NCBI GenBank assembly: GCA_963849485.1 | Contig: CAWKIF010000071.1 | Span: 1-64,000, forward strand | Length of the DNA: 64,000 nt | Source of the DNA: CAVTWJ01 sp963849485 | GTDB taxonomy: Bacteria; Oederibacteriota; Muellerivitia; Muellerivitales; Muellerivitaceae | Direction of reading: 5' to 3' | Part shown: one piece after another, positions 17,186 to 25,559 of the stretch | How the letters are laid out: each line of letters starts with the position of its first letter | How positions within the stretch are numbered: position 1 is the first letter of the stretch | Position numbers and translations under genes: made by a program | Notes under the pieces: model-generated | What the model saw: the letters and a program-made list of their open reading frames with translations, nothing else | Database searches by the model: none | Told to the model about the DNA's origin: nothing

Positions 17186-17512
17186 ATGGATCAACAAAAG
17201 GCGATTTGGAAAAAGATGATGATCCTTATCCGCGACTTCGAGCGGGATCGGTACTCCTTCAGGCAGCTGGTGGAAAGGCTCATGCTCGTCATGGACACCT
17301 CCGTTTTTAAGGAAGGCCACACCGTTCAAACCTGGTATGGGCAGTGGATCAACATGTGGAACCTGGCCGTGGCCGGGGACCTGGAAATCCACGACCACCT
17401 CGAACTGAGGGGCCAGTTCATCGCGGACCTTAGACATTTCCTTTCGGGGGAATTGGACAAATTGGAGAAGAGTACCTGGGTTACGGCCGGTTCCATGGAG
17501 GGGCAGCCGTGA
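17186..17512 (+). CDS. Hypothetical helical protein, coupled to the Trx-fold gene
   Basis: A 108-residue acidic, probably all-helical protein with several Trp/Met-rich segments (TWYGQWINMWNL). It starts at ATG 17186 behind GGGGGAGG. A longer upstream frame exists but lacks a good start. Its stop overlaps the GTG of the next gene by four bases, indicating translational coupling. No family recognised. It probably works with the thioredoxin-fold protein encoded next. Confidence 0.65.
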   Translation: MDQQKAIWKKMMILIRDFERDRYSFRQLVERLMLVMDTSVFKEGHTVQTWYGQWINMWNLAVAGDLEIHDHLELRGQFIADLRHFLSGELDKLEKSTWVTAGSMEGQP

Positions 17513-17856
17513 ACTTCATCGAATTCAATGGGGACAACTGGAAGGACGAAGTGATTAAGACCGACAAGCCGGTGCTGGTCGATTTCAGGCTCCCAGGGGC
17601 CGGGTCCCAGGTGGTCGAAGACCTGCTTTTGGGCAAGCTTCAGGACCAATGGGGCGACCAACTCAGAATCGGCATCGTGGACGCGCGGAAGAATCCCGAG
17701 ATCGCGCAGTCCTACAACATCAATGATTTCTCGACCCTGACGCTTTTCCTGGAAGGCGAGCCTCAATACACCTGCTGGGGGTCGGGCCGGGTACGCCGGA
17801 TGATCGGTTTTTGGTTGAGTCCCTTAAAGGCAAAGCTCGAGAAGGCCTGGAATTAG
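17509..17856 (+). CDS. Thioredoxin-fold protein without CXXC
   Basis: A 115-residue protein with clear thioredoxin sequence order: KPVLVDFRLPGAGSQ (strand beta-3 and the active-site loop), then a long helix, RIGIVDARKNPEIAQSYNI, and DFSTLTLFLEG. The usual WCGPC is LPGAGSQ, with no Cys, and the cis-Pro before the TLxLF strand is Ser. It cannot be a disulfide reductase by the normal mechanism and may be a binding or scaffolding version. It starts at GTG 17509, overlapping the previous stop. Confidence 0.75.
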   Translation: MNFIEFNGDNWKDEVIKTDKPVLVDFRLPGAGSQVVEDLLLGKLQDQWGDQLRIGIVDARKNPEIAQSYNINDFSTLTLFLEGEPQYTCWGSGRVRRMIGFWLSPLKAKLEKAWN

Positions 17857-17873
17857 GGAATGGGGAGGATCCG

Positions 17874-18056
17874 ATGGAAAATGGAAACTCGAGGGATGAG
17901 GGATTGAAGCGTCAGACAATCTTGAGAAACAAGAAACCGATTGATTACACGAAGTTTGGAATGTCGATCCAGGTTCCTTGGCTGACGGAAGAATGGATGT
18001 GGTGGGACCGAGAAGAAACCCAGGGTAAGAACGAGTCTGACAGTACTAATTCCTAA
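17874..18056 (+). CDS. Small hypothetical protein
   Basis: A 60-residue hydrophilic protein with a Trp-rich centre (VPWLTEEWMWWDREE). ATG 17874 follows GGGGAGG, 17 bases after the Trx-fold gene, so it is probably the last gene of that transcript. No family recognised. The N- and C-termini look disordered. Confidence 0.45.
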   Translation: MENGNSRDEGLKRQTILRNKKPIDYTKFGMSIQVPWLTEEWMWWDREETQGKNESDSTNS

Positions 18057-18401
18057 AACCTTTCTATATCAAATCCAAAAACCTCAAATCGGACAATGAG
18101 CTGACGTTACCGGATCTATACCCTCTCCCCTTGAGCAGGGAGAGGGAAGGGTGATGGGTGATTATCTCGTAGAATCCCCCCTCATCCCGACCTTCTCCCT
18201 CCGGGGGAGAAGGTGGAAATAAAAAATAACAAAGCGCTCACTTCGATAAATGACGCCAAATGAATGGATTTTTATACAAATACTCGGTATTTGTCTTTAG
18301 ATCTATATCTGAGCTAAATCACTAACTAGAAATTCGAAATAAGGGATAATCAACGGCGTTAGGGGAGCAATCAGGGGAGAGTTTAAAATTAAGGAAGGCC
18401 C
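18057..18401. other. Intergenic region with a double-hairpin repeat
   Basis: About 345 bases. Bases 18121-18220 carry the repeat described separately. The AT-rich remainder should contain the promoter of the PAS gene, but no confident -35/-10 pair is seen. Confidence 0.4.
18121..18220. repeat. CCCTCTCCC-type double hairpin repeat
   Basis: Two short stems lie in tandem: CCCTCTCCCCTTGAGCAGGG with AGAGGG (18121-18146), and CCTTCTCCC-TCC-GGGGGAGAAGG (18191-18213). This resembles the widespread CCCTCTCCC...GGGAGAGGG intergenic elements of many bacteria. It is a different family from the CCGCCAAGACGCCAAG palindromes in this window. Confidence 0.6.
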
Positions 18402-18929
18402 ATGAATACCCTTTGCTCCAACTGTCGTAAAGTCGTCGGCATCCAAGAACATAACACCGATCCCAACCTGGGCCCGGTTCTCTGCCCCGAATGTGGTGAT
18501 AAATTTCTCTCCGAATATGGCGGGGTTTCCCTGGGGGAAACCTTGGACAAGTACGAGGACCCCATCGTTGTTTTCAACAAGGAACTACGCGTTGTTGCCT
18601 GCAACCGCAAAGGCTTAAAGGAAGTCGAGGCCGTGTCAGCCCGGGCCTACGGCCTGCTCAGCGGTGAATTTATGGACTGCCGCAACGCCTCCCTGGGAGG
18701 GGTCTGCGGCCAATCTCCCCATTGCCCCCAATGCGGTATTCGGAACTCGGTCACAACGACATTAAGCACGGGTCAACCCTTGAAGAATGTTCCCGCCTAT
18801 TTTACGAGCGCGGGGACCCATGGGACCTTCACACGCGAGTGGAACCTTTCCACGCACAAGGTGGGGGAGACGGTCCATGCCAGCTTTCACCGGCCGGCCC
18901 AGGTGGGTTCACAATTCCGTAGGGTATAA
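18402..18929 (+). CDS. PAS-fold protein with zinc-ribbon N-terminus
   Basis: A 175-residue cytoplasmic protein. Residues 5-33 hold two CxxC knuckles (CSNC, CPEC), a likely zinc ribbon. Residues about 48-160 resemble a PAS sensor (DPIVVFNKELRVVACNRKG). They contain a second Cys group, FMDCRNASLGGVCG followed by CPQCGIRN, a pattern seen in PAS proteins of metal-reducing bacteria. There is no output domain, so it may be a signalling adaptor. It starts at ATG 18402 behind AAGGAAGG and is followed by a terminator. Confidence 0.75.
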   Translation: MNTLCSNCRKVVGIQEHNTDPNLGPVLCPECGDKFLSEYGGVSLGETLDKYEDPIVVFNKELRVVACNRKGLKEVEAVSARAYGLLSGEFMDCRNASLGGVCGQSPHCPQCGIRNSVTTTLSTGQPLKNVPAYFTSAGTHGTFTREWNLSTHKVGETVHASFHRPAQVGSQFRRV

Positions 18930-18955
18930 AGCCTAGCTTCGACTGTTCTTGCCAT

Positions 18956-19014
18956 AACGAGCGAAAAAACTTGGGGAATCCCGAAGGGGGTTCCCCTGTT
19001 TTTTTGCTCGTTGT
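18956..19014 (+). terminator. Long hairpin terminator
   Basis: ACGAGC pairs with GCTCGT, AAAAAAC with GTTTTTTT, and GGGGAA with TTCCCC, giving a long stem with the T-tract built into the descending arm. It terminates the PAS gene and can also work on the minus strand. Confidence 0.75.
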
Positions 19015-19108
19015 TGTTTGTTTTCCACCGCCAACCCGGTTACTCTAGGTCGGTCTCCCACCAAGAACTGTCAGACCCGCCACTCCAAACCAGTCTTAAA
19101 GGAATTTC

Positions 19109-21223
19109 ATGGAAAGCTTTTCGGAATTGAGCCTGCCCGCTTTTTTGGGGCTAACCCTCAAGCAGATGAATTTTACCCAACCCACCCCGGTACAGGCCCA
19201 GGCCATCCCGCCTGCCCTCGAGGGAAAAGACGTGATCGCCTCGGCCCAGACCGGAACCGGCAAGACCGCGGCCTTTGGGATTCCCCTGATGGTGTTCCTG
19301 GAAAATCATAAGGACAAAACCGCCCTCATCCTCACCCCCACCCGGGAATTGGCCCAACAGGTGTTGGGCGTTTTGCGCCAGCTCAACGGGCAGCATCCCC
19401 TGGGCGGGTCGGTGCTTCTCATCGGGGGGGCGCCCATGGGGCCCCAACTTACCGCGCTCTCCAAAAAGCCCCGGCTCTTCATCGGCACGCCCGGGCGGGT
19501 CATCGACCATTTGACCCGGAAATCCCTCAAGCTGGACCGGACCGGATTTTTGGTGCTGGATGAGGCCGACCGGATGCTCGACATGGGGTTCGCCCCGCAA
19601 TTGGACGAGATCCGCAACCGCTTGACCGGCGGCCCGCGCCAGACGCTTCTTTTTTCCGCCACCATCCCGCCTGATATCCAAAAGATGGCCGCCCAATACC
19701 TCAAGGACCCGGTCCGCATTTCCGTTGGGGACCAAAGCCAGCCGGTGGAGAAGATCGACCAGCAGATCATCTACACGACGGAGCACCACAAGGCCGAGGA
19801 ACTGGAAGGAGAATTGAACTCGCGCCAGGGTTCGGTTTTGGTTTTCGCGCGCACCCAGCACCGGGTCGACCATATCGCCGACCGGCTGAAGGAAAAGGGC
19901 TTCAAGGCCACCCGCATCCATGGGGGGCGGACCCAGGCCCAGCGCAAGCAGGCCATCGACCATTTCCGCGAGGGACATTACCGGATCTTGGTAGCCACGG
20001 ACATCGCGGCCCGGGGCCTGGATATCCACCATATCGCCCACGTGATCAATTACGACCTGCCGAGGAACCCGGAAGACTACATCCACCGGGTGGGCCGCAC
20101 CGCCCGCGCGGGGGCCGAGGGAAACTCGCTTTGCTTTTTGACGGATGAGAACCGGGCACTGTGGCAGAGGATCCTGAGCCTAATGGGATCTTCCAGGGCC
20201 AACATCACGAACAAACCCTCCCGTTTCGGGGACATGACCCCCAAGCCCGTTTCACCCCACCGGGGACAAGGCCCTTCGGGCGCCCCCCGTTCCTTCGCCT
20301 CGAAGCCCGGCGGAAGGCCGAATTTCAAAGGTGGCAAGTTTCGCCCGACCGGTGGATTCCAAAAAGACCGAAAGACCCACAGCCGGAGTTATCCGCCCGG
20401 CGGATTCCAGTCGAAGGAATTTCAAACGAGAGAATCCGGTTCCGAGGGTCATCGGCCCGAGGGCCGAAGGCCGGAAGGCCAGTCTTTTACCCGCCCGTGG
20501 CTGAAAGACCGCAAACCCAAAGGCCCCTGGCCGAGGTCCAACCGCCCCAATGACCGGCGGCCGCCCATGGGCGCTTCTTCCGGGCCATCCTCCAAAGGGC
20601 CGTGGCAGAAAATTCGTAATGCCGAGGACCGGGGCCCGGGTGCCCACCGGCCGAATGATCGCCGGCCTGAGATCCGTCCCTTCCAACCCAGTGAAAGCAT
20701 CCAAAGTTTCGCGGGTAAACCCGAACAGGGCCACGACCGCCCCCGGGCGGAGGGTGAACTCCGTAAAAAACAACGTCATCCTGATGGAAGGCACCAGAAA
20801 AGGTCGGAAGAACACCAAAGGCGAACCCAAGGGGCCCCCGGCCATTCTCCCGTCCCATCCCATGAGAATCCCGGACAGGCCCCTTTCCGTCCAGCCGCAC
20901 CGGAAGGACAAGGTCAACCTGAGAAAAACTGGAACAAGCCCGGGGCCGCGGATGGCCATGCTTCCTTAGGTTTCAGGGAAAGGCCTGGGAAAAAATTCGG
21001 TGGGGTCCGTTGGGGGGATAAAAAACCCAATAGTTTCCCCAAACGGCATGAGGGGGGAAGCCATCCCGGTTCTCCAAAGGACGACCGGTATCAGCCCCGG
21101 GGAGTAAAGCCTTCCTTTAATTCCCACCGGCCTTCCCGCCCCTTTGGAAAACCTGGGCAGCCGAATGGCGGTTTCCATCCCGAGGGAGGGCATTTCAAGC
21201 CCAAGAGGAATAAGGAACGGTAA
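19109..21223 (+). CDS. DEAD-box RNA helicase with long disordered RG/P-rich tail
   Basis: A 704-residue RhlE/CsdA-type ATP-dependent RNA helicase. The core is about residues 1-360: Q motif FTQPTPVQAQAI, Walker A AQTGTGKT at 46-53, PTRELAQ, TPGR, DEAD at 151-154, SAT at 183-185, then ARGLDI and HRVGRTARAG in the second RecA domain. Residues about 365-704 form a basic, Gly/Pro/Arg/Ser-rich low-complexity tail with recurring RPNDRRP and RPEGRRPEG blocks, likely an RNA-binding or condensate-forming region. It may remodel structured RNA in ribosome assembly or cold response. It starts at ATG 19109. The tail is unusually long for the family. Confidence 0.93.
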   Translation: MESFSELSLPAFLGLTLKQMNFTQPTPVQAQAIPPALEGKDVIASAQTGTGKTAAFGIPLMVFLENHKDKTALILTPTRELAQQVLGVLRQLNGQHPLGGSVLLIGGAPMGPQLTALSKKPRLFIGTPGRVIDHLTRKSLKLDRTGFLVLDEADRMLDMGFAPQLDEIRNRLTGGPRQTLLFSATIPPDIQKMAAQYLKDPVRISVGDQSQPVEKIDQQIIYTTEHHKAEELEGELNSRQGSVLVFARTQHRVDHIADRLKEKGFKATRIHGGRTQAQRKQAIDHFREGHYRILVATDIAARGLDIHHIAHVINYDLPRNPEDYIHRVGRTARAGAEGNSLCFLTDENRALWQRILSLMGSSRANITNKPSRFGDMTPKPVSPHRGQGPSGAPRSFASKPGGRPNFKGGKFRPTGGFQKDRKTHSRSYPPGGFQSKEFQTRESGSEGHRPEGRRPEGQSFTRPWLKDRKPKGPWPRSNRPNDRRPPMGASSGPSSKGPWQKIRNAEDRGPGAHRPNDRRPEIRPFQPSESIQSFAGKPEQGHDRPRAEGELRKKQRHPDGRHQKRSEEHQRRTQGAPGHSPVPSHENPGQAPFRPAAPEGQGQPEKNWNKPGAADGHASLGFRERPGKKFGGVRWGDKKPNSFPKRHEGGSHPGSPKDDRYQPRGVKPSFNSHRPSRPFGKPGQPNGGFHPEGGHFKPKRNKER

Positions 21224-21250
21224 AAGAACTTATAGTCTTTAACAGAACCA

Positions 21251-21470
21251 ATTTCACCGCTAAGACGCCAAGACCGCCAAGAACAACGAAAAGCAAGAAT
21301 GTAAAAAAACCTGAAACTCTTAATGGTTTTTGTCTTTCTTGTGCCGATTTACAACAAAAATCAATTCGGTAATCGGTACTATAACGACCTCTTTAAACTG
21401 TTTTATTTGATGGTCGGCATGGCGAACTTTGCCCCTAAACATTGGGTGCGGGCTCAATGTTTTTGGCGGT
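21251..21470. repeat. Intergenic palindromic repeat, copy B, with two nested insertions
   Basis: The same arms as copy A but 220 bp long. An 80-bp block (21341-21420) bounded by TGCCGA and TCGGCA splits the right arm between ...TTTCTT and GGCGAACTTTG. A second insertion at about 21432-21460 places a hairpin core CATTGGGTGCGGGCTCAATG before the terminal TTGGCGGT. It occupies the 345-base gap between the helicase and the 21570 gene. Confidence 0.8.
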
Positions 21471-21569
21471 AAAAATTGCATTTGGTCGGAATTCTTATGT
21501 TTTTTGGGCTTCAGAAAATCCAAACCTTGACGTTAGGGAAGGTGACAAAGAAGCCAAGGAGGATTTCAG

Positions 21570-22034
21570 ATGATCAGCGGCACTAATCCCATTAATAACA
21601 ATAATTCAATCACATCCGCCAACAATACGGATTCGCTCTTAAGCGCGCTTAGTGGTGGGTCCACCTCATTTGATTCCATCTTCAGCCAAGCCATGAGCCA
21701 GGCCAAGACGCCCGGCCAAAAGGCGCAGGTCGCCCTCGAGGGGGTGGAATACAACAATTTAAACACGCTTTATAACGCCGTCTCTGGAAATAATTCTTCG
21801 GATTCTCTTTTAAGCTCCACCAACTCCTTGGCCATGGACCTGGGCTCGGTTGCCGGGCAGGTGAGCCAGTTGGAACAGGAATTGGGAATGACCCCCACCC
21901 CGACCACCACTCCCCAGTCGCCGACGGACATGAACTCCGCTCTGGGTTTGGAAGCCCAGATGTTGGAGAACCAGAACCTGGCCAACTTCGGCAATTCCGG
22001 CGACTCAAGCACGGGGTTGGACGCCTTAGCCTAA
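21570..22034 (+). CDS. Asn/Ser-rich protein of unknown function
   Basis: A 154-residue protein, unrecognised. It has a low-complexity Asn/Ser/Thr N-terminus (NPINNNNSITSANNTDSLL), a helical middle (FSQAMSQAKTPGQKAQVALEGVEYNNL), and a Pro/Thr linker TPTPTTTPQSPT. The composition resembles flagellar or export-associated soluble proteins (FliK/rod-type), but no motif confirms this. There is no signal peptide. It starts at ATG 21570 behind AAGGAGG and ends just before a terminator. Confidence 0.65.
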   Translation: MISGTNPINNNNSITSANNTDSLLSALSGGSTSFDSIFSQAMSQAKTPGQKAQVALEGVEYNNLNTLYNAVSGNNSSDSLLSSTNSLAMDLGSVAGQVSQLEQELGMTPTPTTTPQSPTDMNSALGLEAQMLENQNLANFGNSGDSSTGLDALA

Positions 22035-22049
22035 ACCCTCCGGAAGGGA

Positions 22050-22096
22050 ATAAAGGCGCGATACTCGGAGGTACCGGGTTCCGCGCCTTTTTTATT
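22050..22096 (+). terminator. Intrinsic terminator
   Basis: AAAGGCGCG pairs with CGCGCCTTT across a ~20-base loop and is followed by TTTTATTT. A good Rho-independent terminator for the 21570 gene. Confidence 0.8.
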
Positions 22097-22165
22097 TCCC
22101 CCTTCATGTTTTGACCCCGGGAATAAATAATGGGAGCTGCCTTAGAACCCTCGGGAGGGAAATGA

Positions 22166-22600
22166 ATGAGCGTTTGCGTCATGTGCGAGAAGGCGGTGTT
22201 GGCAAGGGATGGTAAGAACTCATGCCTGATCCATGAATTCGAAAATTCATGGATGCTCCTGGGCGACCATCAGTTTTTCAAGGGCTACTGCCTTTTAGTA
22301 TTGAAGACGCATGTGCGGGAACTTCATGAGCTTTCGCCGGAACTCCAACAGGGCTTGTTCAAAGAACTGATGACCTCGGGGAAGGCGGTTTTTGAGGCCT
22401 TTCAACCCTGGAAGATGAACTATTCCTGCTACGGAAACCAGGTTCCCCACATCCATTGGCACCTGATTCCGAGATATGAATCCGACCCCGACCACTTGAG
22501 CCAGCCTTGGCTGAACGCCTCCCAGTTTGAAAAACACCCGGCGCAAGAACCGGAAAGGTCAAACACTATCCGGCTGATCCGGGAAAAGCTGGTTCGTTAG
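22166..22600 (+). CDS. HIT-family hydrolase
   Basis: A 144-residue histidine-triad protein with the catalytic motif HIHWHLIPR (H95, H97, H99). HIT proteins hydrolyse or transfer nucleotide phosphates such as AMP-lysine, ApnA or ADP-linked substrates. C4 and C7 (VCVMCEK) near the N-terminus resemble the zinc-binding CxxC of Hint/GalT-like members. It starts at ATG 22166 behind GGGAGG. The GNAT gene follows after three bases, so the HIT-GNAT-GNAT genes form one operon. Confidence 0.9.
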   Translation: MSVCVMCEKAVLARDGKNSCLIHEFENSWMLLGDHQFFKGYCLLVLKTHVRELHELSPELQQGLFKELMTSGKAVFEAFQPWKMNYSCYGNQVPHIHWHLIPRYESDPDHLSQPWLNASQFEKHPAQEPERSNTIRLIREKLVR

Positions 22601-22603
22601 GCC

Positions 22604-23020
22604 ATGGAAATTCAAAAAGCCAAATTCCGCGATTGCCCGATACTCGCCCAAATGAATTACCAACTGATCAAGGACGAAGGGCACCGCAACCCCATGAACC
22701 AGGCTCAACTGGCCTTGCGGATGAAAAAGTGGCTGGGTGGCGAATATAAAGCCTACCTTTTCACTGTCCGGGAAAAGCCGATCGGCTATTGCCTCTACCG
22801 AAAAGAAAAGGAATTCGTCTATATCCGCCAGTTTTATATTGAGCGACCCCACCGCAAAAGAGGTTGGGGCCGTAGTGCCTTTAACCTGCTTCGTAAGCAA
22901 GTTTGGAAAAAGACGCCGATCCTGCGAATGGATGTCCTGGTTGATAACAAAGTCGGCCTGGGTTTCTGGAAGGCCCTGGGTTTCCGGGACTATTGCCTTA
23001 CCATGGAGCGGAATAATTGA
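22604..23020 (+). CDS. GNAT N-acetyltransferase
   Basis: A 138-residue GNAT-fold acetyltransferase. The acetyl-CoA binding segment is YIRQFYIERPHRKRGWGRSA (motif A with R/QxxGxG/A in variant form RKRGWG), followed by VLVDNKVGLGFWKALGF (motif B). The acceptor is unknown. It is second in the HIT-GNAT-GNAT operon. Confidence 0.85.
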   Translation: MEIQKAKFRDCPILAQMNYQLIKDEGHRNPMNQAQLALRMKKWLGGEYKAYLFTVREKPIGYCLYRKEKEFVYIRQFYIERPHRKRGWGRSAFNLLRKQVWKKTPILRMDVLVDNKVGLGFWKALGFRDYCLTMERNN

Positions 23021-23043
23021 AGTCCCTCCACCGGGAGAATGCA

Positions 23044-23487
23044 ATGAAAGTCAAAATAAGGCCTTTTCGATCCACCGACGCAAAGGTCGTGATCCAACTC
23101 TGGAAGGATTGCGGGTTGGTGGTGCCCGATAACGATCCCTTGAAAGACATCAAACGAAAGCGGAAAGAGCACCCGGAGCTGTTCCTGGTCGCGCATAAGG
23201 GCAAAGAACTCGTGGGCGTCCTGATGGGGGGTTATGACGGGCACCGGGGGGCGGTTAACTATTTCGCGGTGTCCCCGGCCTACCAGCGCCAGGGCATTGG
23301 CCGGTTACTGATGGAGGCCGTGGAAAAAAAGCTAACCCGGCTGGGTTGCCCCAAGATCAACCTCTGCGTCCGGGTGACCAACGAACCGGTCAGAGTCTTT
23401 TACGAGAAGTTGGGGTACGCCCAAAACACCGCGGGTATTAGTTTTGGAAAAAGACTCGTGAAGGATGATCCGGGGTCATGTGGATAG
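23044..23487 (+). CDS. GNAT N-acetyltransferase (YpeA-like)
   Basis: A 147-residue GNAT protein. Motif A is YFAVSPAYQRQGIGRLLM with the Q-R-x-G-x-G signature, and motif B is VRVTNEPVRVFYEKLGY. It resembles YpeA-type acetyltransferases of unknown acceptor. I choose ATG 23044 with GGGAG upstream; an upstream TTG at 23017 would overlap the previous gene and lacks a ribosome-binding site. Confidence 0.87.
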   Translation: MKVKIRPFRSTDAKVVIQLWKDCGLVVPDNDPLKDIKRKRKEHPELFLVAHKGKELVGVLMGGYDGHRGAVNYFAVSPAYQRQGIGRLLMEAVEKKLTRLGCPKINLCVRVTNEPVRVFYEKLGYAQNTAGISFGKRLVKDDPGSCG

Positions 23488-23801
23488 ACCCTTTGGGAAT
23501 AAGAGATATAACAACCAATATAACGAGCAAGAAAGCGCAGGTTGGGAAGCTCGACCTTCGTGATCTCCATGAAAATATAGCGATTTCCAATCTATGTCGT
23601 CTGATCCATTACTAAAAGTGACTTGTTAACGGCTAGTAAATGTCGGGCCCCTAAGGCTTTTTAACTGGCAATAGCATCGTTAAACCTCTAGAGTAGGAGG
23701 TCCGGATTCGAGTGTCATTTCATGGATGAGGACCTTTTTCATGCATGATTTTTCCCTCCGTCTCCCTTCGTCCCTTTTCTTGATACATGAAAGGATTTTC
23801 C
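23488..23801. other. Intergenic region, nothing assigned
   Basis: About 314 bases before the radical SAM gene. A GGTCCGGATTCGAGTG segment near 23699 resembles a tRNA T-arm, but acceptor and D arms cannot be paired. AAGGA at 23791 is the ribosome-binding site for the gene at 23802. Confidence 0.4.
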
Positions 23802-25429
23802 ATGGCCACTCGGCCTCCTCGTTGCCTTTTAGTTTATCCCCGGTTTTCATCCCAATCCTTTTGGAATTACCGGGCCACCTGCGAAGTCGTCGGGGCCAAA
23901 TATCCCGCCGCTCCCCTGGGGCTCATTACCGTAGCGGGCTTGTTCCCTTCCGATTGGGAAATCCGCTTGAACGACCTGAACGCCCAAGAGTTAAGCGACC
24001 GGGACGTCCAATGGTCCGAGATTATTCTCATGGGCGGCATGATTTCACAACAGCCCGACCACCTTCGATTGATCGACCAATTCAAGAAATTAGGCAAGAA
24101 GGTCATCGTGGGAGGCCCGGACGCCACTTCCAGCCCCCACCTCTACGACAAAGCCGACCACCTGATTCTTGGGGAGGCCGAAATCACCATGCCCGAGTTC
24201 CTGGCCGATTTTCCCCAGGGTAACGCCAAGCACATCTACGCGGCCGGGGAACGCAAGGCCGACATGGCCACGAGCCCCCTTCCGCGGTTTGACCTTTTGA
24301 AATTCGACAATTACCTTCACGTGGGCATCCAATGGAACCGGGGCTGCCCCTTCATGTGCGAATTCTGCGACATTATCGAGCTCTTTGGGCGGGTCCCCCG
24401 GGGCAAAAGCTCCAAGCAGGTTCTGGCCGAATTGCAAAGCCTCTACGACCTGGGATACCGGGGCCACGTGGACATCGTGGACGATAACTTCATCGGCAAC
24501 AAGAAGGCGGTTAAGGAGCTGTTGCCGCTCCTGATCCAATGGAACAAGGAACACCGCTACCCTTACGAGTTTTCGACCGAAGCTTCCATGAACCTGGCGG
24601 ACGATGAGCCCCTGATGAAGCTCATGCAGGACGCCGGTTTCACCTGGATTTTCGTAGGGATCGAAAACCCCGATGAGGAAACCCTGAAGGCCACCCAAAA
24701 GCGGCAGAACACCCACCGCTCCATCGCGGATAGCATCCACAAGATCCAAAAGCACGGCATGATCGTGAACGCCGGCTATATCGTGGGTTTCGACAACGAG
24801 GGCAGCCAAGTGGCCCAGTCCATCCTTGACTGCATCGAGGAAACCGCCATCCCCGTCAACATGGTGGGCCTGCTCTTTGCCCTGCCCAACACCCAGCTGA
24901 CGAAACGGCTCAAGCGTGAAAACCGCCTGGACCCTTCCTTCGAGATCCCCCCGCAGACACGGCCTGCCAATGCGTGGCGGGCCTGAATTTCACCACCATC
25001 AGGCCCCGCTGGGAAATCTTGAGCGACTTCCACCGCATCGTGAAGGAAGCCATGTCCCCCGAGAAATACTTCGGCAGGGTCTTGAGGTTGTCCATGGTCA
25101 TGGATTGTTCCCAGGCCAAGATGAAGGCGCCCTTAAAGCACCACTTGAGGGACTTGCGATCCTTCTTCAGGCTTAGCATGAGGCTGGGAACCTGGAAGTC
25201 CACCCGGCGCTATTATTGGAAGGTGCTGTTCAACTGCCTTTTGAAAAATCCAGGAGCATTCCGGAACATGGTTTCAGTGATGGCCCTCTACCTTCATTTC
25301 AATGATTTCCGGGATTACGTGTTGAACCGTCTGGGGAACGAGATCACCATCCTTGAAAAAGACGGCGACCCCCGGTTGAATCCCGCAAGCGCCCTGAACC
25401 TGGCGCCCCAAGCGGCCCTCCAAGCATAG
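23802..25429 (+). CDS. B12-binding radical SAM protein (DUF4070-type), frameshifted
   Basis: About 541 residues after correction. The N-terminal cobalamin-binding Rossmann domain covers roughly residues 10-140 (APLGLITVAGLFP and GGPDATSSP). The radical SAM core has CPFMCEFCDI, the CxxxCxxC 4Fe-4S motif, then GHVDIVDDNFIGNK. The C-terminal DUF4070-like helical part is on another frame after 24960. The break is at a C6 run near 24949-24954; removing one base reads ADTACQCVAGLNFTTIRPR straight through, so a sequencing indel is likely. Such enzymes often methylate or rearrange lipids, phosphonates or cofactors; the substrate is unknown. It starts at ATG 23802 behind AAGGA. Confidence 0.85.
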
Positions 25430-25475
25430 GATTCCGTCCGTTCCCCGGCGGCCGAACACCCGGAATCCTTGTTTT
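25429..25475 (+). terminator. Intrinsic terminator after the radical SAM gene
   Basis: GGATTCCG at 25429-25436 pairs with CGGAATCC at 25461-25468, followed by TTGTTTT. The first base of the stem is in the stop codon, a tight arrangement that supports the stop assignment. Confidence 0.75.
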
Positions 25476-25559
25476 CCTCTTTGTGACATTATGATCCCAG
25501 TCATTCATTTATTTTGTCCCAAAGGTTAGCTTGAGGCCTCAAGACTCTGGGGAGGGCTC

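Noticed and set aside
20252..20959. Minus-strand ORF opposite the helicase tail
   Set aside because: A composition shadow of the GC-rich repetitive tail; the + strand frame is continuous with the helicase core.
23640..23720. tRNA gene
   Set aside because: Only a T-arm-like GGATTCGAG is present; acceptor, D and anticodon stems do not pair.
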